From positions 124,001-188,000 of the forward strand of contig JACJNX010000060.1 in the NCBI GenBank assembly GCA_014695255.1: 64,000 nt of DNA, written 5' to 3'. A program made the position numbers and the translations under genes. Below the pieces are notes generated by a model. That model was not told where the DNA came from and did no database searches. It saw nothing but the letters and a program-made list of their open reading frames with translations. Of this stretch, positions 8,719 through 16,458 are shown piece by piece (positions within the stretch are counted from its first letter, which is position 1; each line of letters opens with the position of its first letter). This DNA is from Cyanobacteria bacterium FACHB-63. Its GTDB lineage: Bacteria; Cyanobacteriota; Cyanobacteriia; Leptolyngbyales; Leptolyngbyaceae.

Positions 8719-9120
8719 TTATCCCATCAAAATTACGGTATCAATCACATGAATGACACCATTATCTGCTTCGATGTCAGCCGCTAGAACCGTTGCATTC
8801 TTTACCTCAAATCCATCCTCGAAGTGAAACGGAATGGGTGATCCTTCAAGCGAAGTCACGGAGCCTAATTTCTCCAAGTCCGCTTTCATGTACTTCCCTG
8901 AAGCGACGTGAAACGTCAAGATTCGGGTCAGTTGCGGAATGTTTTGGACAAGCGTTTGAATCGTTCCGGGTGGAAGCTTTGCAAAGGCATCGTCATTCGG
9001 TGCAAATACGGTAAAAGGTCCTGGACTCTTAAGCGCATCCACCAAGTTTGCCGCCTTTACTGCGGTTACAAGGGTGTTAAATGAGCCAGCGCCAACTGCA
9101 ATATCAACAATATCTGCCAT
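8719..9120 (-). CDS. cupS: Fasciclin-domain protein, probable CupS
   Basis: This 133-residue single fasciclin (FAS1) domain protein starts at MADIVDIAV and has no signal peptide. The FAS1 H1 motif ([15 protein letters not shown], about residues 36-50) and H2-like end ([12 protein letters not shown]) are present. CupS, the fasciclin subunit of NDH-1MS, is also a leaderless single FAS1 domain and is normally co-directional after cupA. Here the gene faces cupA tail to tail and lies between cupA and ndhR. A stand-alone cytosolic fasciclin protein is the alternative; position next to cupA favours CupS. It is separated from ndhR by a 434-bp divergent intergenic region. Confidence 0.7.
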   Translation of the reverse strand: MADIVDIAVGAGSFNTLVTAVKAANLVDALKSPGPFTVFAPNDDAFAKLPPGTIQTLVQNIPQLTRILTFHVASGKYMKADLEKLGSVTSLEGSPIPFHFEDGFEVKNATVLAADIEADNGVIHVIDTVILMG

Positions 9121-9460
9121 AGTGCGATCGAGGATAAAGGGTAACGGAAAGAGCGTGACAGAACTTTTAACTGTAGTCACCCACTGAACTTTACAATGAG
9201 AAGGCTCGTTTTGGTTGTTAAAGTTCTGTTGCGTTTCGCCAGTGTGAGAAAGCGTTCGATCTATGATCCGCAAGCCATAAGAAAAGCGTTACACGCGATA
9301 GACCTGAAGGGGTAGAGCTACAAACTGCGACAGAGTACAGCGAACTCACTCCAACAAAATTCTGATTCGTGTAACGCCAAATTGGAAGGGAGCATATGCT
9401 CTTGTGTATTATCATAACTACAAAAGCTATAAGGAAAAATCGCTGTTCTCTATAAGTTTC

Positions 9461-9476
9461 ATAGAACTATTTCTAT
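9461..9476 (+). promoter_or_regulatory. Exact NdhR/CcmR-type operator (ATAG-N8-CTAT)
   Basis: ATAG (9461-9464) and CTAT (9473-9476) are separated by exactly 8 bp, the motif proposed for NdhR in Synechocystis. A further CTAT at 9450-9453 lies 7 bp upstream, giving a symmetrical CTAT-N7-ATAG-N8-CTAT array. It sits 78 bp before the ndhR start, as expected for autoregulation, and could also reach the divergent cupS-like gene. Confidence 0.6.
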
Positions 9477-9554
9477 ACAGCGATTTTGTTACCTCGAATA
9501 AATGCAAGTTTTGACCGTTTGTTGCGATCGTTTCTCAAATCAGGAGAGTTCACT

Positions 9555-10502
9555 TTGCAGAATGCTACATTGCACCAATTAAAGGTTTTTGAAGCGGTTG
9601 CCCGCCATAGCAGTTTTACTCGCGCTGCTGAAGAACTGTTTTTGACTCAGCCCACGGTTTCGATGCAGGTGAAGCAGCTCTCGAAAACAGTTGGCTTGCC
9701 CTTATTCGAGCAAGTCGGTAAACGTCTATATCTAACGGCGGCTGGGAAAGAACTTTATTCGACCTGTCGCGAGGTGTTTGAGCGCTTAGAGCAGTTTCAG
9801 ATTGCGATCGCCGATCTCAAAGGTCTTAAACAAGGGACGCTTCGCCTTGCTGTGGTCACAACCGCAAAATATGTGATTCCGCGTATTTTGGGTCCGTTCT
9901 GCCAGCGCTACCCCGGAATTGATGTTTCGTTGACGGTGACGAATCATCAGTACGTCCTTGATAGCTTGGCGGATAACCGGGATGACTTGTACATCCTCAG
10001 TCAGCTTCCGGATGATTCAGAGGCGCACTGTGAACCGTTCATGGAGAATCCGCTGGTTGTGCTTGCGCCGAGAAACCACCCTCTCACCAAAGAGAAGAAT
10101 ATCCCACTGTCTCGGATTTCTGAAGAACCGTTTATCATGCGGGAACCGGGATCGGGTACGCGCAAAGCCGTTCAAAAGCTGTTTGATGCTCAAGGTTTGC
10201 CCATGAAAGTCAAATTAGACCTAGGCAGCAACGAAGCGATTAAACAAGCGATCGCAGGCGGGATGGGCTTATCGGTGTTGTCGAAGCATACGTTAGCGCT
10301 GGAAGGAGTCAATAATCAGCTCGCCATTTTGGATGTTGAAGGCTTCCCGATCGAGCGCTATTGGTATGCCGTGCATCCCTCTGGCAAACAGCTCTCTGCG
10401 ATTGCGAAGGCGTTTTACGACTACCTGATGAACGAGGGCAAGCGAGTGGCTGAAGAGACTTCTGTTTTAGGCGTGTTGGAAAAGGAAAAAGTAGAAGTGT
10501 AG
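9555..10502 (+). CDS. ndhR: LysR-type transcriptional regulator of inorganic carbon genes, NdhR/CcmR
   Basis: This LysR-family regulator has an N-terminal winged helix (ATLHQLKVFEAVARHSSFTRAAEELFLTQPTVS-type, residues 3-40 of the chosen start) and a C-terminal effector-binding domain. The chosen start is TTG 9555, because AGGAGA lies 7 bp before it and the homologous domain begins right after; a longer reading from 9486 would add 23 unlike residues. RbcR, CmpR and NdhR are close paralogues. NdhR is preferred because the gene sits beside ndhF3-ndhD3-cupA and has an exact ATAG-N8-CTAT site upstream. NdhR represses CO2-uptake genes when 2-oxoglutarate is high. Confidence 0.75.
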   Translation: MQNATLHQLKVFEAVARHSSFTRAAEELFLTQPTVSMQVKQLSKTVGLPLFEQVGKRLYLTAAGKELYSTCREVFERLEQFQIAIADLKGLKQGTLRLAVVTTAKYVIPRILGPFCQRYPGIDVSLTVTNHQYVLDSLADNRDDLYILSQLPDDSEAHCEPFMENPLVVLAPRNHPLTKEKNIPLSRISEEPFIMREPGSGTRKAVQKLFDAQGLPMKVKLDLGSNEAIKQAIAGGMGLSVLSKHTLALEGVNNQLAILDVEGFPIERYWYAVHPSGKQLSAIAKAFYDYLMNEGKRVAEETSVLGVLEKEKVEV

Positions 10503-10510
10503 AAAGGGCG

Positions 10511-10544
10511 GGAGAGTTTGCTACACCTGCATAGCAAGCTCTCC
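10511..10544. terminator. Bidirectional terminator hairpin between ndhR and bciB
   Basis: GGAGAG-T-TTGCTA (10511-10523) pairs with TAGCAA-G-CTCTCC (10532-10544), with one T-G wobble and an 8-nt loop. It lies in the 51-bp gap between two convergent genes and can serve both. T-tracts are weak. Confidence 0.6.
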
Positions 10545-10553
10545 TTCAGTCAA

Positions 10554-11744
10554 TTACTCAGGCAGCTTGTATTGGCTCACAATCTTTTTGGCATAATCGG
10601 GAACGTGCTGTTCTAGCTTTTCAGGATGATTGCGTTTCACATACAAATAGTTGCGAGTGAAATGTGAATCGATCGAAAATCGAGCGTACTCCAATCCTTT
10701 CGGGCCAATTTTCTCGATCACAACACCCATCAGCTTTGCTGCCCACATGGGTAACGTCACGCCTTTATCGTATGCAGGAATACTCTGCTGCACCGCTTGA
10801 TGGCGATCGCCCTTTGACATCACAGGCTGAGTTTGAATTTGATCTTGAACCAAATCAAGCATTTCTTGACCACGATCGTTTCTGACCACAATCCACTGCC
10901 AGCCAAACGGCGCACCCATATATCCCACAACCAAATCCGCAAGTGAGTTCACATAGTCAAAGCAGCTTAAACACGAAGGCGCAAACACATCTTTGAGTTG
11001 GTTGGTTTTCAAGCCGAAGAACGGTACTAATTCGGTTGAGCCGTCCTCGTGCTTGAAGTGGACTTGGAAATCCTGCATAAATTCGTAATACACAACTGTT
11101 TCAGGCGATCGGCTGGTGGTATCCAGGAATTTCTGTAAGCCTGCGCGGGTCACATTATCGGTGCAAGGCGTTCCCAATACATAAAGCTTTTCTAGCCCTA
11201 ACTCTTTCTCAACCGCCCGCAAAGCCTGAATCTGACATCCGACTCCAATTACTAGAAGCCGTTTCATTCCCGACTGTTCGATCTGCTCCAAGACCGAAAG
11301 ATTTGGCGAAAGGGTCGGTTTGTTGACTCGTGCTGCCAAAATTTCTTCAGGAGTCGTTGCAATAATCGGGTGCGGCTGAAAGCGATCGTCCTTTGTGTTT
11401 TGCACACAGACTACGCCTTCGACAAGTCCGCGTGTCAGCATCTCAATGGCGATCGTACTTACAATTCCTGTCCACTGTGCCCCCGCGATCGGCTCAGTTT
11501 TGCGGGCTGCCATCATCTCTTGATGCACCCCAAAATACACATCGTCCGCATTCTCTAAGTCTCGACTGCGCCCGTGAGCCTGTTCTTCTAGTGTTGGAAT
11601 TTGTTGATTGATAAACGCACAAGCTTCCTTCACATAATGAATATAGTAGGTATCACACAGTCCACATTCACTACACAGTTCTTTCGCAGGACGGCGACTC
11701 GAAGGTTTGAGCGCTTTTGCTTTCTTATGAGGAACCAGGGTCAT
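10554..11744 (-). CDS. bciB: Ferredoxin-dependent divinyl chlorophyllide a 8-vinyl-reductase (BciB)
   Basis: This 396-residue protein belongs to the FrhB (F420-hydrogenase beta subunit-like) family. In cyanobacteria the member of this length is BciB, which reduces the C8 vinyl group of 3,8-divinyl (proto)chlorophyllide, using FAD, two iron-sulfur clusters and ferredoxin. Cluster cysteines are visible in CSECGLC near residues 19-25 and CLSC near residue 262. The related plant enzyme is 7-hydroxymethyl chlorophyll a reductase, which is the main alternative assignment within the family. The gene is convergent with ndhR and divergent from a NarL-type regulator. Confidence 0.8.
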   Translation of the reverse strand: MTLVPHKKAKALKPSSRRPAKELCSECGLCDTYYIHYVKEACAFINQQIPTLEEQAHGRSRDLENADDVYFGVHQEMMAARKTEPIAGAQWTGIVSTIAIEMLTRGLVEGVVCVQNTKDDRFQPHPIIATTPEEILAARVNKPTLSPNLSVLEQIEQSGMKRLLVIGVGCQIQALRAVEKELGLEKLYVLGTPCTDNVTRAGLQKFLDTTSRSPETVVYYEFMQDFQVHFKHEDGSTELVPFFGLKTNQLKDVFAPSCLSCFDYVNSLADLVVGYMGAPFGWQWIVVRNDRGQEMLDLVQDQIQTQPVMSKGDRHQAVQQSIPAYDKGVTLPMWAAKLMGVVIEKIGPKGLEYARFSIDSHFTRNYLYVKRNHPEKLEQHVPDYAKKIVSQYKLPE

Positions 11745-11833
11745 TTTTGAAAGGTTGAATTTGATCGCTATTGATCACAATAACTCAGGACTGTCACTCA
11801 ATTGAGCGATCGTACAGGGAATCCATAGACTAT

Positions 11834-11861
11834 GATGATTCAGCTCGGATGATTCAGCTCG
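11834..11861 (+). repeat. Two-copy 14-bp tandem repeat in the bciB / response-regulator divergent region
   Basis: The 14-mer GATGATTCAGCTCG occurs twice back to back (11834-11847 and 11848-11861), followed by a partial third copy (AATGAATT). The region between bciB and the NarL-type gene (11745-12082, 338 bp) otherwise shows no gene. Confidence 0.6.
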
Positions 11862-12082
11862 AATGAATTGACAGTTTTTGGCAGAAGTAGCGAAGCTCAG
11901 CGTAACTCTGTATTAAAACTTAACAAGAACCAGCCCTTAGATAGAGTTCTGAATTGATTTTTTTTGTCGTAAACCTCTGACTGTGGGTAGACCGAGAATT
12001 GCAGCAACTCAGTCTAGAATTGTTTCAGCAAAATAAATCTGCAATTGAGCGTAAAGATTATATTTCTATTGGAGTAGCCAAG

Positions 12083-12775
12083 ATGGATAAGATTCGAGTT
12101 GTACTGATTGAAGATCATGATCTGACTCGGTTTGGTATTCGTGCGCTCCTGAAAGAGCAAGGAATCGAACTGGTTGGAGAAGCGCGTGATGCTCGATCGG
12201 GATTAAACCTGATTCGCTCGGTTCAGCCGGATATTGCCATCGTAGATATTGGCTTACCCGATATGACAGGAATTGAGCTGACCCAGCAGTTTAGAGCCGA
12301 AGCCGAGTCACCGACCACCAAAGTCTTGATCATGACGATGCACGATGATGAGGAGATGGTGTTGGCAGCGTTTGCCGCAGGCGCAGACTCATACTGCATG
12401 AAGGACATCACTGGTAGCCGTTTGGCAGAAGCCATTCAAACGACCGCAGAAGGAAATGCTTGGATCGATCCAGCGATCGCTCGAATTGTTCTCTCCCAGG
12501 TGAAAGTTGGACAGCCTGCTGCTGCCACAACCGTCACGATCAATCGGCTTTCTTCCGAAGACAGCGGCATGATCTCGGATTATCCACTGACGACCCGCGA
12601 ACTCGATGTGCTGGAACTGATTGTAGACGGGCGCAGCAATGCTGAAATTGCGGAGCGGCTTTACATTACGATCGGTACTGTGAAAACCCACGTTCGTAAC
12701 ATTCTGAACAAGCTGTGTGTGAACGATCGCACTCAAATCGCAGTCCGAGCATTGCGGGCAGGTTTGATCAAATAG
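12083..12775 (+). CDS. NarL/FixJ-family response regulator
   Basis: This 230-residue regulator has an N-terminal receiver domain with the acidic pair (EDHD at residues 9-12), phospho-acceptor Asp in IVDIGLPD, and the conserved Lys in CMKDITG. A LuxR-type helix-turn-helix follows at residues about 165-225 (LTTRELDVLELIVDGRSNAEIAERL). ATG 12083 was chosen over an upstream in-frame start because GGAG lies 8 bp before it and the receiver begins immediately. No partner histidine kinase is adjacent, so the signal is unknown. A strong intrinsic terminator follows. Confidence 0.85.
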   Translation: MDKIRVVLIEDHDLTRFGIRALLKEQGIELVGEARDARSGLNLIRSVQPDIAIVDIGLPDMTGIELTQQFRAEAESPTTKVLIMTMHDDEEMVLAAFAAGADSYCMKDITGSRLAEAIQTTAEGNAWIDPAIARIVLSQVKVGQPAAATTVTINRLSSEDSGMISDYPLTTRELDVLELIVDGRSNAEIAERLYITIGTVKTHVRNILNKLCVNDRTQIAVRALRAGLIK

Positions 12776-12843
12776 TTCGGGTTTAGAGCGGTTATTTTGT
12801 TGGGTTCAATTGCACCGCAATCTCAATTTGATTTCGTTAACTC

Positions 12844-12884
12844 AAAACACCAGCTTTTCGTCTGAGCAAAGCTGGTGTTTTTTT
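12844..12884 (+). terminator. Intrinsic terminator of the NarL-type gene
   Basis: AAAACACCAGCTTT (12844-12857) pairs perfectly with AAAGCTGGTGTTTT (12868-12881), with a 10-nt loop, and runs into a T-tract (12878-12884). It is a textbook rho-independent terminator and would also serve the minus-strand gene that ends at 12949. Confidence 0.85.
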
Positions 12885-12948
12885 ATAAGCTGTTAATTGT
12901 GATTTTTTTCGAGCCTACAGATCCGTGTCAGTAGAATTCAGCAGTGTT

Positions 12949-13920
12949 TCAGGCGGATTGAGTCGATCGTCTGCGGCTGCAATAGCGCACGAGGGCAATG
13001 AATAAACCAATTCCAGCCAGATATTTTAATGGATCAGGAACAATTGGATTCGGCGAGAAAAACCCTTCAATTACCCCCGCTACGATCAATAGTGGAATTA
13101 CGCCAAACATTAGCTGCGCCGCTTTCAAGCCATAGACTTTAATGGCATCAATACGGTGGTATTGTCCTGGAAACAGAATGCTGCGTGCAATTAACAATCC
13201 TGCACCCCCAGAGAAGAAGATGGCTGGAAGTTCTAGCGATCCATGCGGGAAAACAAATGCCCAAAATGGGAGCGCGAGATTATTCTGAGCGACCAGGGTT
13301 CCCACGCCACCGATTAGCAAGCCATTCATAAACAGGATAAACATCGTAAAGATCCCGATCGTCACCCCTCCAGCAACGGCTTTGAACGTCACGCCCAAAT
13401 TATTCGTCATAATCTGGCTTGCTGCGGTCGGTTCACTGCCTAAAATCGAACCCATCCAAAGTTTGCCTTCATCGCGGACTGTCCGAATTAGATGATCGGG
13501 TACAACCAATTCGAGAAATTGCGGATCGCGCCACGAAAACCACCACGCAATTAATCCACCCAAGAGAAACAATCCGGTTGCGATCGCCGTGTACACGATC
13601 GTTTGCTGTATGACTTCCGGTAAGCCCCATTTGTAGAAGTCGATCGCATTTTTCCACTCTTGTTTGCGCGACCCTTGATACACCTGGCTATACCCGCGAG
13701 AAGTCAAGCGCTGGAGATCTTGCACGATCGTATGACCAACTAGCGTTTGATGCGTCCGCGCTCTAGCAAGATCAGCCGAAACTGATCGATATAGACTTGC
13801 AAGCGCTTTGATCTCTTCGGTGGAGAGCGATCGTAGTCCGCGTTTTTCAATGCGCGTTAGCAATTCATCTAGCCGTTTCCAGTTGGGTTCCCGTCGAGCA
13901 ATCCAGCGTTTTACATTCAT
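12949..13920 (-). CDS. Stage II sporulation protein M-like (SpoIIM family) membrane protein
   Basis: The 323-residue product has a charged, helical N-terminal third (residues 1-110) followed by about six membrane segments, the layout of the SpoIIM/DUF95 family. FPHGSLELPAIFFSGGAG near residue 225 is the family's most conserved stretch. In non-sporulating bacteria these proteins occur beside RDD-domain membrane proteins, and here an RDD gene lies on the opposite strand 0.9 kb away. ATG 13920 (MNVKRW) was taken as start; an in-frame TTG at 13953 would add 11 residues. The molecular role is unknown; an envelope or transport function is inferred. Confidence 0.75.
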   Translation of the reverse strand: MNVKRWIARREPNWKRLDELLTRIEKRGLRSLSTEEIKALASLYRSVSADLARARTHQTLVGHTIVQDLQRLTSRGYSQVYQGSRKQEWKNAIDFYKWGLPEVIQQTIVYTAIATGLFLLGGLIAWWFSWRDPQFLELVVPDHLIRTVRDEGKLWMGSILGSEPTAASQIMTNNLGVTFKAVAGGVTIGIFTMFILFMNGLLIGGVGTLVAQNNLALPFWAFVFPHGSLELPAIFFSGGAGLLIARSILFPGQYHRIDAIKVYGLKAAQLMFGVIPLLIVAGVIEGFFSPNPIVPDPLKYLAGIGLFIALVRYCSRRRSTQSA

Positions 13921-14004
13921 AGTTTTGTGAAAAGAGGGGAGCGTTTTTATCAACCTCGCCTAAGATAGCCTCAGCCTTTCTGGTGATTCATTCACGTTGA
14001 GCCT

Positions 14005-14823
14005 ATGTCTAATCTCAATCCAAGTAACCCCATTCAACCGCTCAGCGTTGGGGATGTCGTTAGCGCGGGTGTTCGCATTTATCGCTCTAACCTCAAACGC
14101 TATTTGATTTTAGTCTTGAGATCCTACCTCTGGATCTTTGTTCCCATTTATGGATGGGCAAAATCTGCTGAAATCTCTGGGCGCATTTCCCGCCTTGCTT
14201 ATCAGGAGTTGATTAACCAACCCGAAACACTAACAGAAGCAGAGCAAAAAACGAAACCGCAACTTTGGAACTTTTTTGGGGCTGCTTTGCTGCTGGGTCT
14301 GATTTATATCGGACTGTACATGGCATTCGCGATCGCATTTCTCATCTTAATTGGTCTAGCCGCAGTGTTTGTAGCGGCAAATCCGGTATTAGGTGTAGTT
14401 GGTGCACTGTTAATGGCAGCATTGGTGATTGCAGCGATCTTTGTATTCATTCGAGTATTCTCACGATTGCTAATCTATGAAGTACCCTTAGCGGTTGAAG
14501 AGAATGTCGATGCAACAACTTCTCTAAGTCGAAGTTGGAATCTAACCAAGGGTTCGGTCGGTCGAATTCAGTGGATTGTCATCGTCGCGTTTCTGCTGAC
14601 GTTAATCGTCAATGTACCAAGCCAAATTGCCGGGGCAGCAGTGCCTACAGGCGACACTGTTGATCCAGGTGTAGCCGCGATCGCACTCTTGCTGGTTGTC
14701 GTGGTGAGTTTGGCATCGAGTGCGCTGATTACACCGTTTTGGCAGGTGATTAAAGCTGTGATTTACTATGACTTGCGATCGCGACGGGAAGGTTTGGGGT
14801 TAGAGTTGCGCGATCGCGGCTAA
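14005..14823 (+). CDS. Polytopic membrane protein of unknown function
   Basis: The 272-residue product has an amphipathic N-terminus (LSVGDVVSAGVRIYRSNLKRY), then four to six hydrophobic segments between residues about 30 and 250, including a long one at 90-160. Such proteins resemble the YciC / glycerophosphodiester-phosphodiesterase membrane-domain family, where the start pattern GDVL..G..IYR..... is common, but no catalytic residues can be named. It is divergent from the SpoIIM-like gene and 31 bp upstream of an RDD gene, suggesting an envelope function. Confidence 0.65.
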   Translation: MSNLNPSNPIQPLSVGDVVSAGVRIYRSNLKRYLILVLRSYLWIFVPIYGWAKSAEISGRISRLAYQELINQPETLTEAEQKTKPQLWNFFGAALLLGLIYIGLYMAFAIAFLILIGLAAVFVAANPVLGVVGALLMAALVIAAIFVFIRVFSRLLIYEVPLAVEENVDATTSLSRSWNLTKGSVGRIQWIVIVAFLLTLIVNVPSQIAGAAVPTGDTVDPGVAAIALLLVVVVSLASSALITPFWQVIKAVIYYDLRSRREGLGLELRDRG

Positions 14824-14854
14824 ATTGGGAACATCCTCGATTCAATCCCTGGCT

Positions 14855-15625
14855 ATGAGCTTGTTTAATCGCATTAAAATCCGCACTCCAGAAAGCGTCG
14901 AATTAGAGTTTACGCTGGCGGGCATTGGCAATCGCACGATCGCGCTCGTGGTGGATTATCTAATCTGGGGTGCGGTGCTGATTGGGGTACTGATTCTTTG
15001 GGGTGTCTTGTCGTTTCAGCTTCAGCGGTATTTTCCCACGGTTAATAATATTGAACTCTGGCTAACTGCGATCGCGATTCTGATTTCATTCGCAGTGTAC
15101 ACAGGATATTTTGTTTTTTTTGAAACCTTATGGCAGGGGCAAACCCCAGGAAAGCGATACTGCAAGATTCGCGTCATTCGCGATGATGGGCAACCTGTAG
15201 GAGCCGCGCAAGCGATTCTTCGAGCGCTGATTCGCCCGATCGATGACACTTTTTTTATCGGAATGCTGTTAATCATTCTGACTAAGCGCGAGAAACGCTT
15301 GGGCGATTTGATTGCAGGAACACTGGTGATTCAAGAAGAACGCCCGATCGCGGCTTCCACGTTTGCGGTTTCTACTGAAGCGGAATCTTTGGCAGATCAA
15401 TTGCTGGCAACTCAGAATTTGAATGCGCTCTTACCTGATGATTTTGCAGTGATTCGGGAGTATTTGCAGCGACGATCGCTGTTAGCTCCCAAAGCGAGAA
15501 CTGACTTAAGTTTGAAATTAGCGCGGCAGGCGAGAGACTTGATCGGAATGCAGGAATTACCGTTTCAAATGACACCGGATCTGTTCTTAGAAGCAGTTTA
15601 TCTAGCGTATCAAAAGCGCGACTGA
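14855..15625 (+). CDS. RDD-domain membrane protein
   Basis: The 256-residue protein has the RDD-family pattern: a short cytoplasmic start, Arg-Asp motifs around the first helices (NRTIALVVDYLIW), two to three membrane segments, and the downstream TPGKRYCKIRVIRDDG and RLGDLIAGTLVI motifs. RDD proteins are poorly understood; some take part in ion exchange. The ATG at 14855 was chosen because the conserved MSLFNRIKIRTPE begin there. It follows the membrane protein at 14005 in the same direction and precedes a LOG-family gene by 42 bp. Confidence 0.8.
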   Translation: MSLFNRIKIRTPESVELEFTLAGIGNRTIALVVDYLIWGAVLIGVLILWGVLSFQLQRYFPTVNNIELWLTAIAILISFAVYTGYFVFFETLWQGQTPGKRYCKIRVIRDDGQPVGAAQAILRALIRPIDDTFFIGMLLIILTKREKRLGDLIAGTLVIQEERPIAASTFAVSTEAESLADQLLATQNLNALLPDDFAVIREYLQRRSLLAPKARTDLSLKLARQARDLIGMQELPFQMTPDLFLEAVYLAYQKRD

Positions 15626-15667
15626 CTTTTGTGGTAGAGTTTGCACTCAAGTTTTGAGGGAGTTCCT

Positions 15668-16249
15668 GTGCGATCGATTTGTGTATTTTGTGGGTCGAGT
15701 ATGGGGCAAAATCCCGACTACGAGAAAGCAGCAGTAGAGTTAGGAACTGCGATCGCCAATCGCGGCATCAGTCTCGTTTACGGAGGGAGCCATCTAGGAT
15801 TGATGGGCGCTGTTGCAGATGCCGCACTTGCCGCAGGAGGAGAAGTCTTCGGCATCATTCCAGGGTTTTTGGCATCGAAGGAACTCGCGCATCAGGGATT
15901 GACCCGATTGGAAACGGTAGAGTCGATGCACGATCGCAAAGCCAGAATGGTAGAGCTTTCAGATGCGTTTATCGCGCTGCCGGGGGGCTACGGTACGCTA
16001 GAAGAGTTTTGTGAAGTGCTGACTTGGGCACAATTGGGTTTGCATCAGAAGCCGCAAGGATTGCTAAATGTTGCAGGGTACTACGATTCGCTGTTGCAGT
16101 TCTTTGATCAAGCGGTGGCAGAGAAACTGGTGCGTCCGATTCATCGCGCCTTAGTGATTGAAGCAACAGAGCCAGGGGTATTGCTCGATCGTTTGTTTGC
16201 TTACCAACCGCAGAACGTGGATAAGTGGATTAAACAAGAGGAAGTTTAG
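15668..16249 (+). CDS. LOG-family protein (cytokinin riboside 5'-monophosphate phosphoribohydrolase-like)
   Basis: This 193-residue Rossmann-like protein carries the LOG motif PGGYGTLEE (residues about 103-111) and [11 protein letters not shown] at the N-terminus. LOG enzymes cleave nucleoside 5'-monophosphates to base and ribose 5-phosphate, and the typical annotation is TIGR00730 Rossmann-fold protein. GTG 15668 is the chosen start: GAGGGA lies just upstream and the conserved V/M-R-S-I-C begins there. The in vivo substrate in cyanobacteria is not certain. Confidence 0.85.
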   Translation: MRSICVFCGSSMGQNPDYEKAAVELGTAIANRGISLVYGGSHLGLMGAVADAALAAGGEVFGIIPGFLASKELAHQGLTRLETVESMHDRKARMVELSDAFIALPGGYGTLEEFCEVLTWAQLGLHQKPQGLLNVAGYYDSLLQFFDQAVAEKLVRPIHRALVIEATEPGVLLDRLFAYQPQNVDKWIKQEEV

Positions 16250-16458
16250 ACCGACCTATGCCAATCGTGAAAAGCAGAAAATTATATCAGAAACAGCGCA
16301 GTTAAGCTTATTTCCTGATTAAAATAATTTCACGTATTAGGTAATTCTACGAAATTCAACTGTCTGAAGGAAAGATTCATATAGAACTAAGTATGAACCG
16401 GGAGGGCACTGTAGATTACATCACCTAACATGGGCGCGTGTACTTCTCAATCTGAAAA

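Noticed and set aside
9486-9554. Upstream extension of the LysR gene
   Set aside because: The frame is open but the domain starts only after codon 23, and the good ribosome-binding site is in front of TTG 9555.
11757-11785. Possible CRP-type site (TTGATC-N5-TGATCACAA) near bciB
   Set aside because: Only one half matches the consensus and the position immediately before the bciB start is unsuitable for activation; not reported as a feature.
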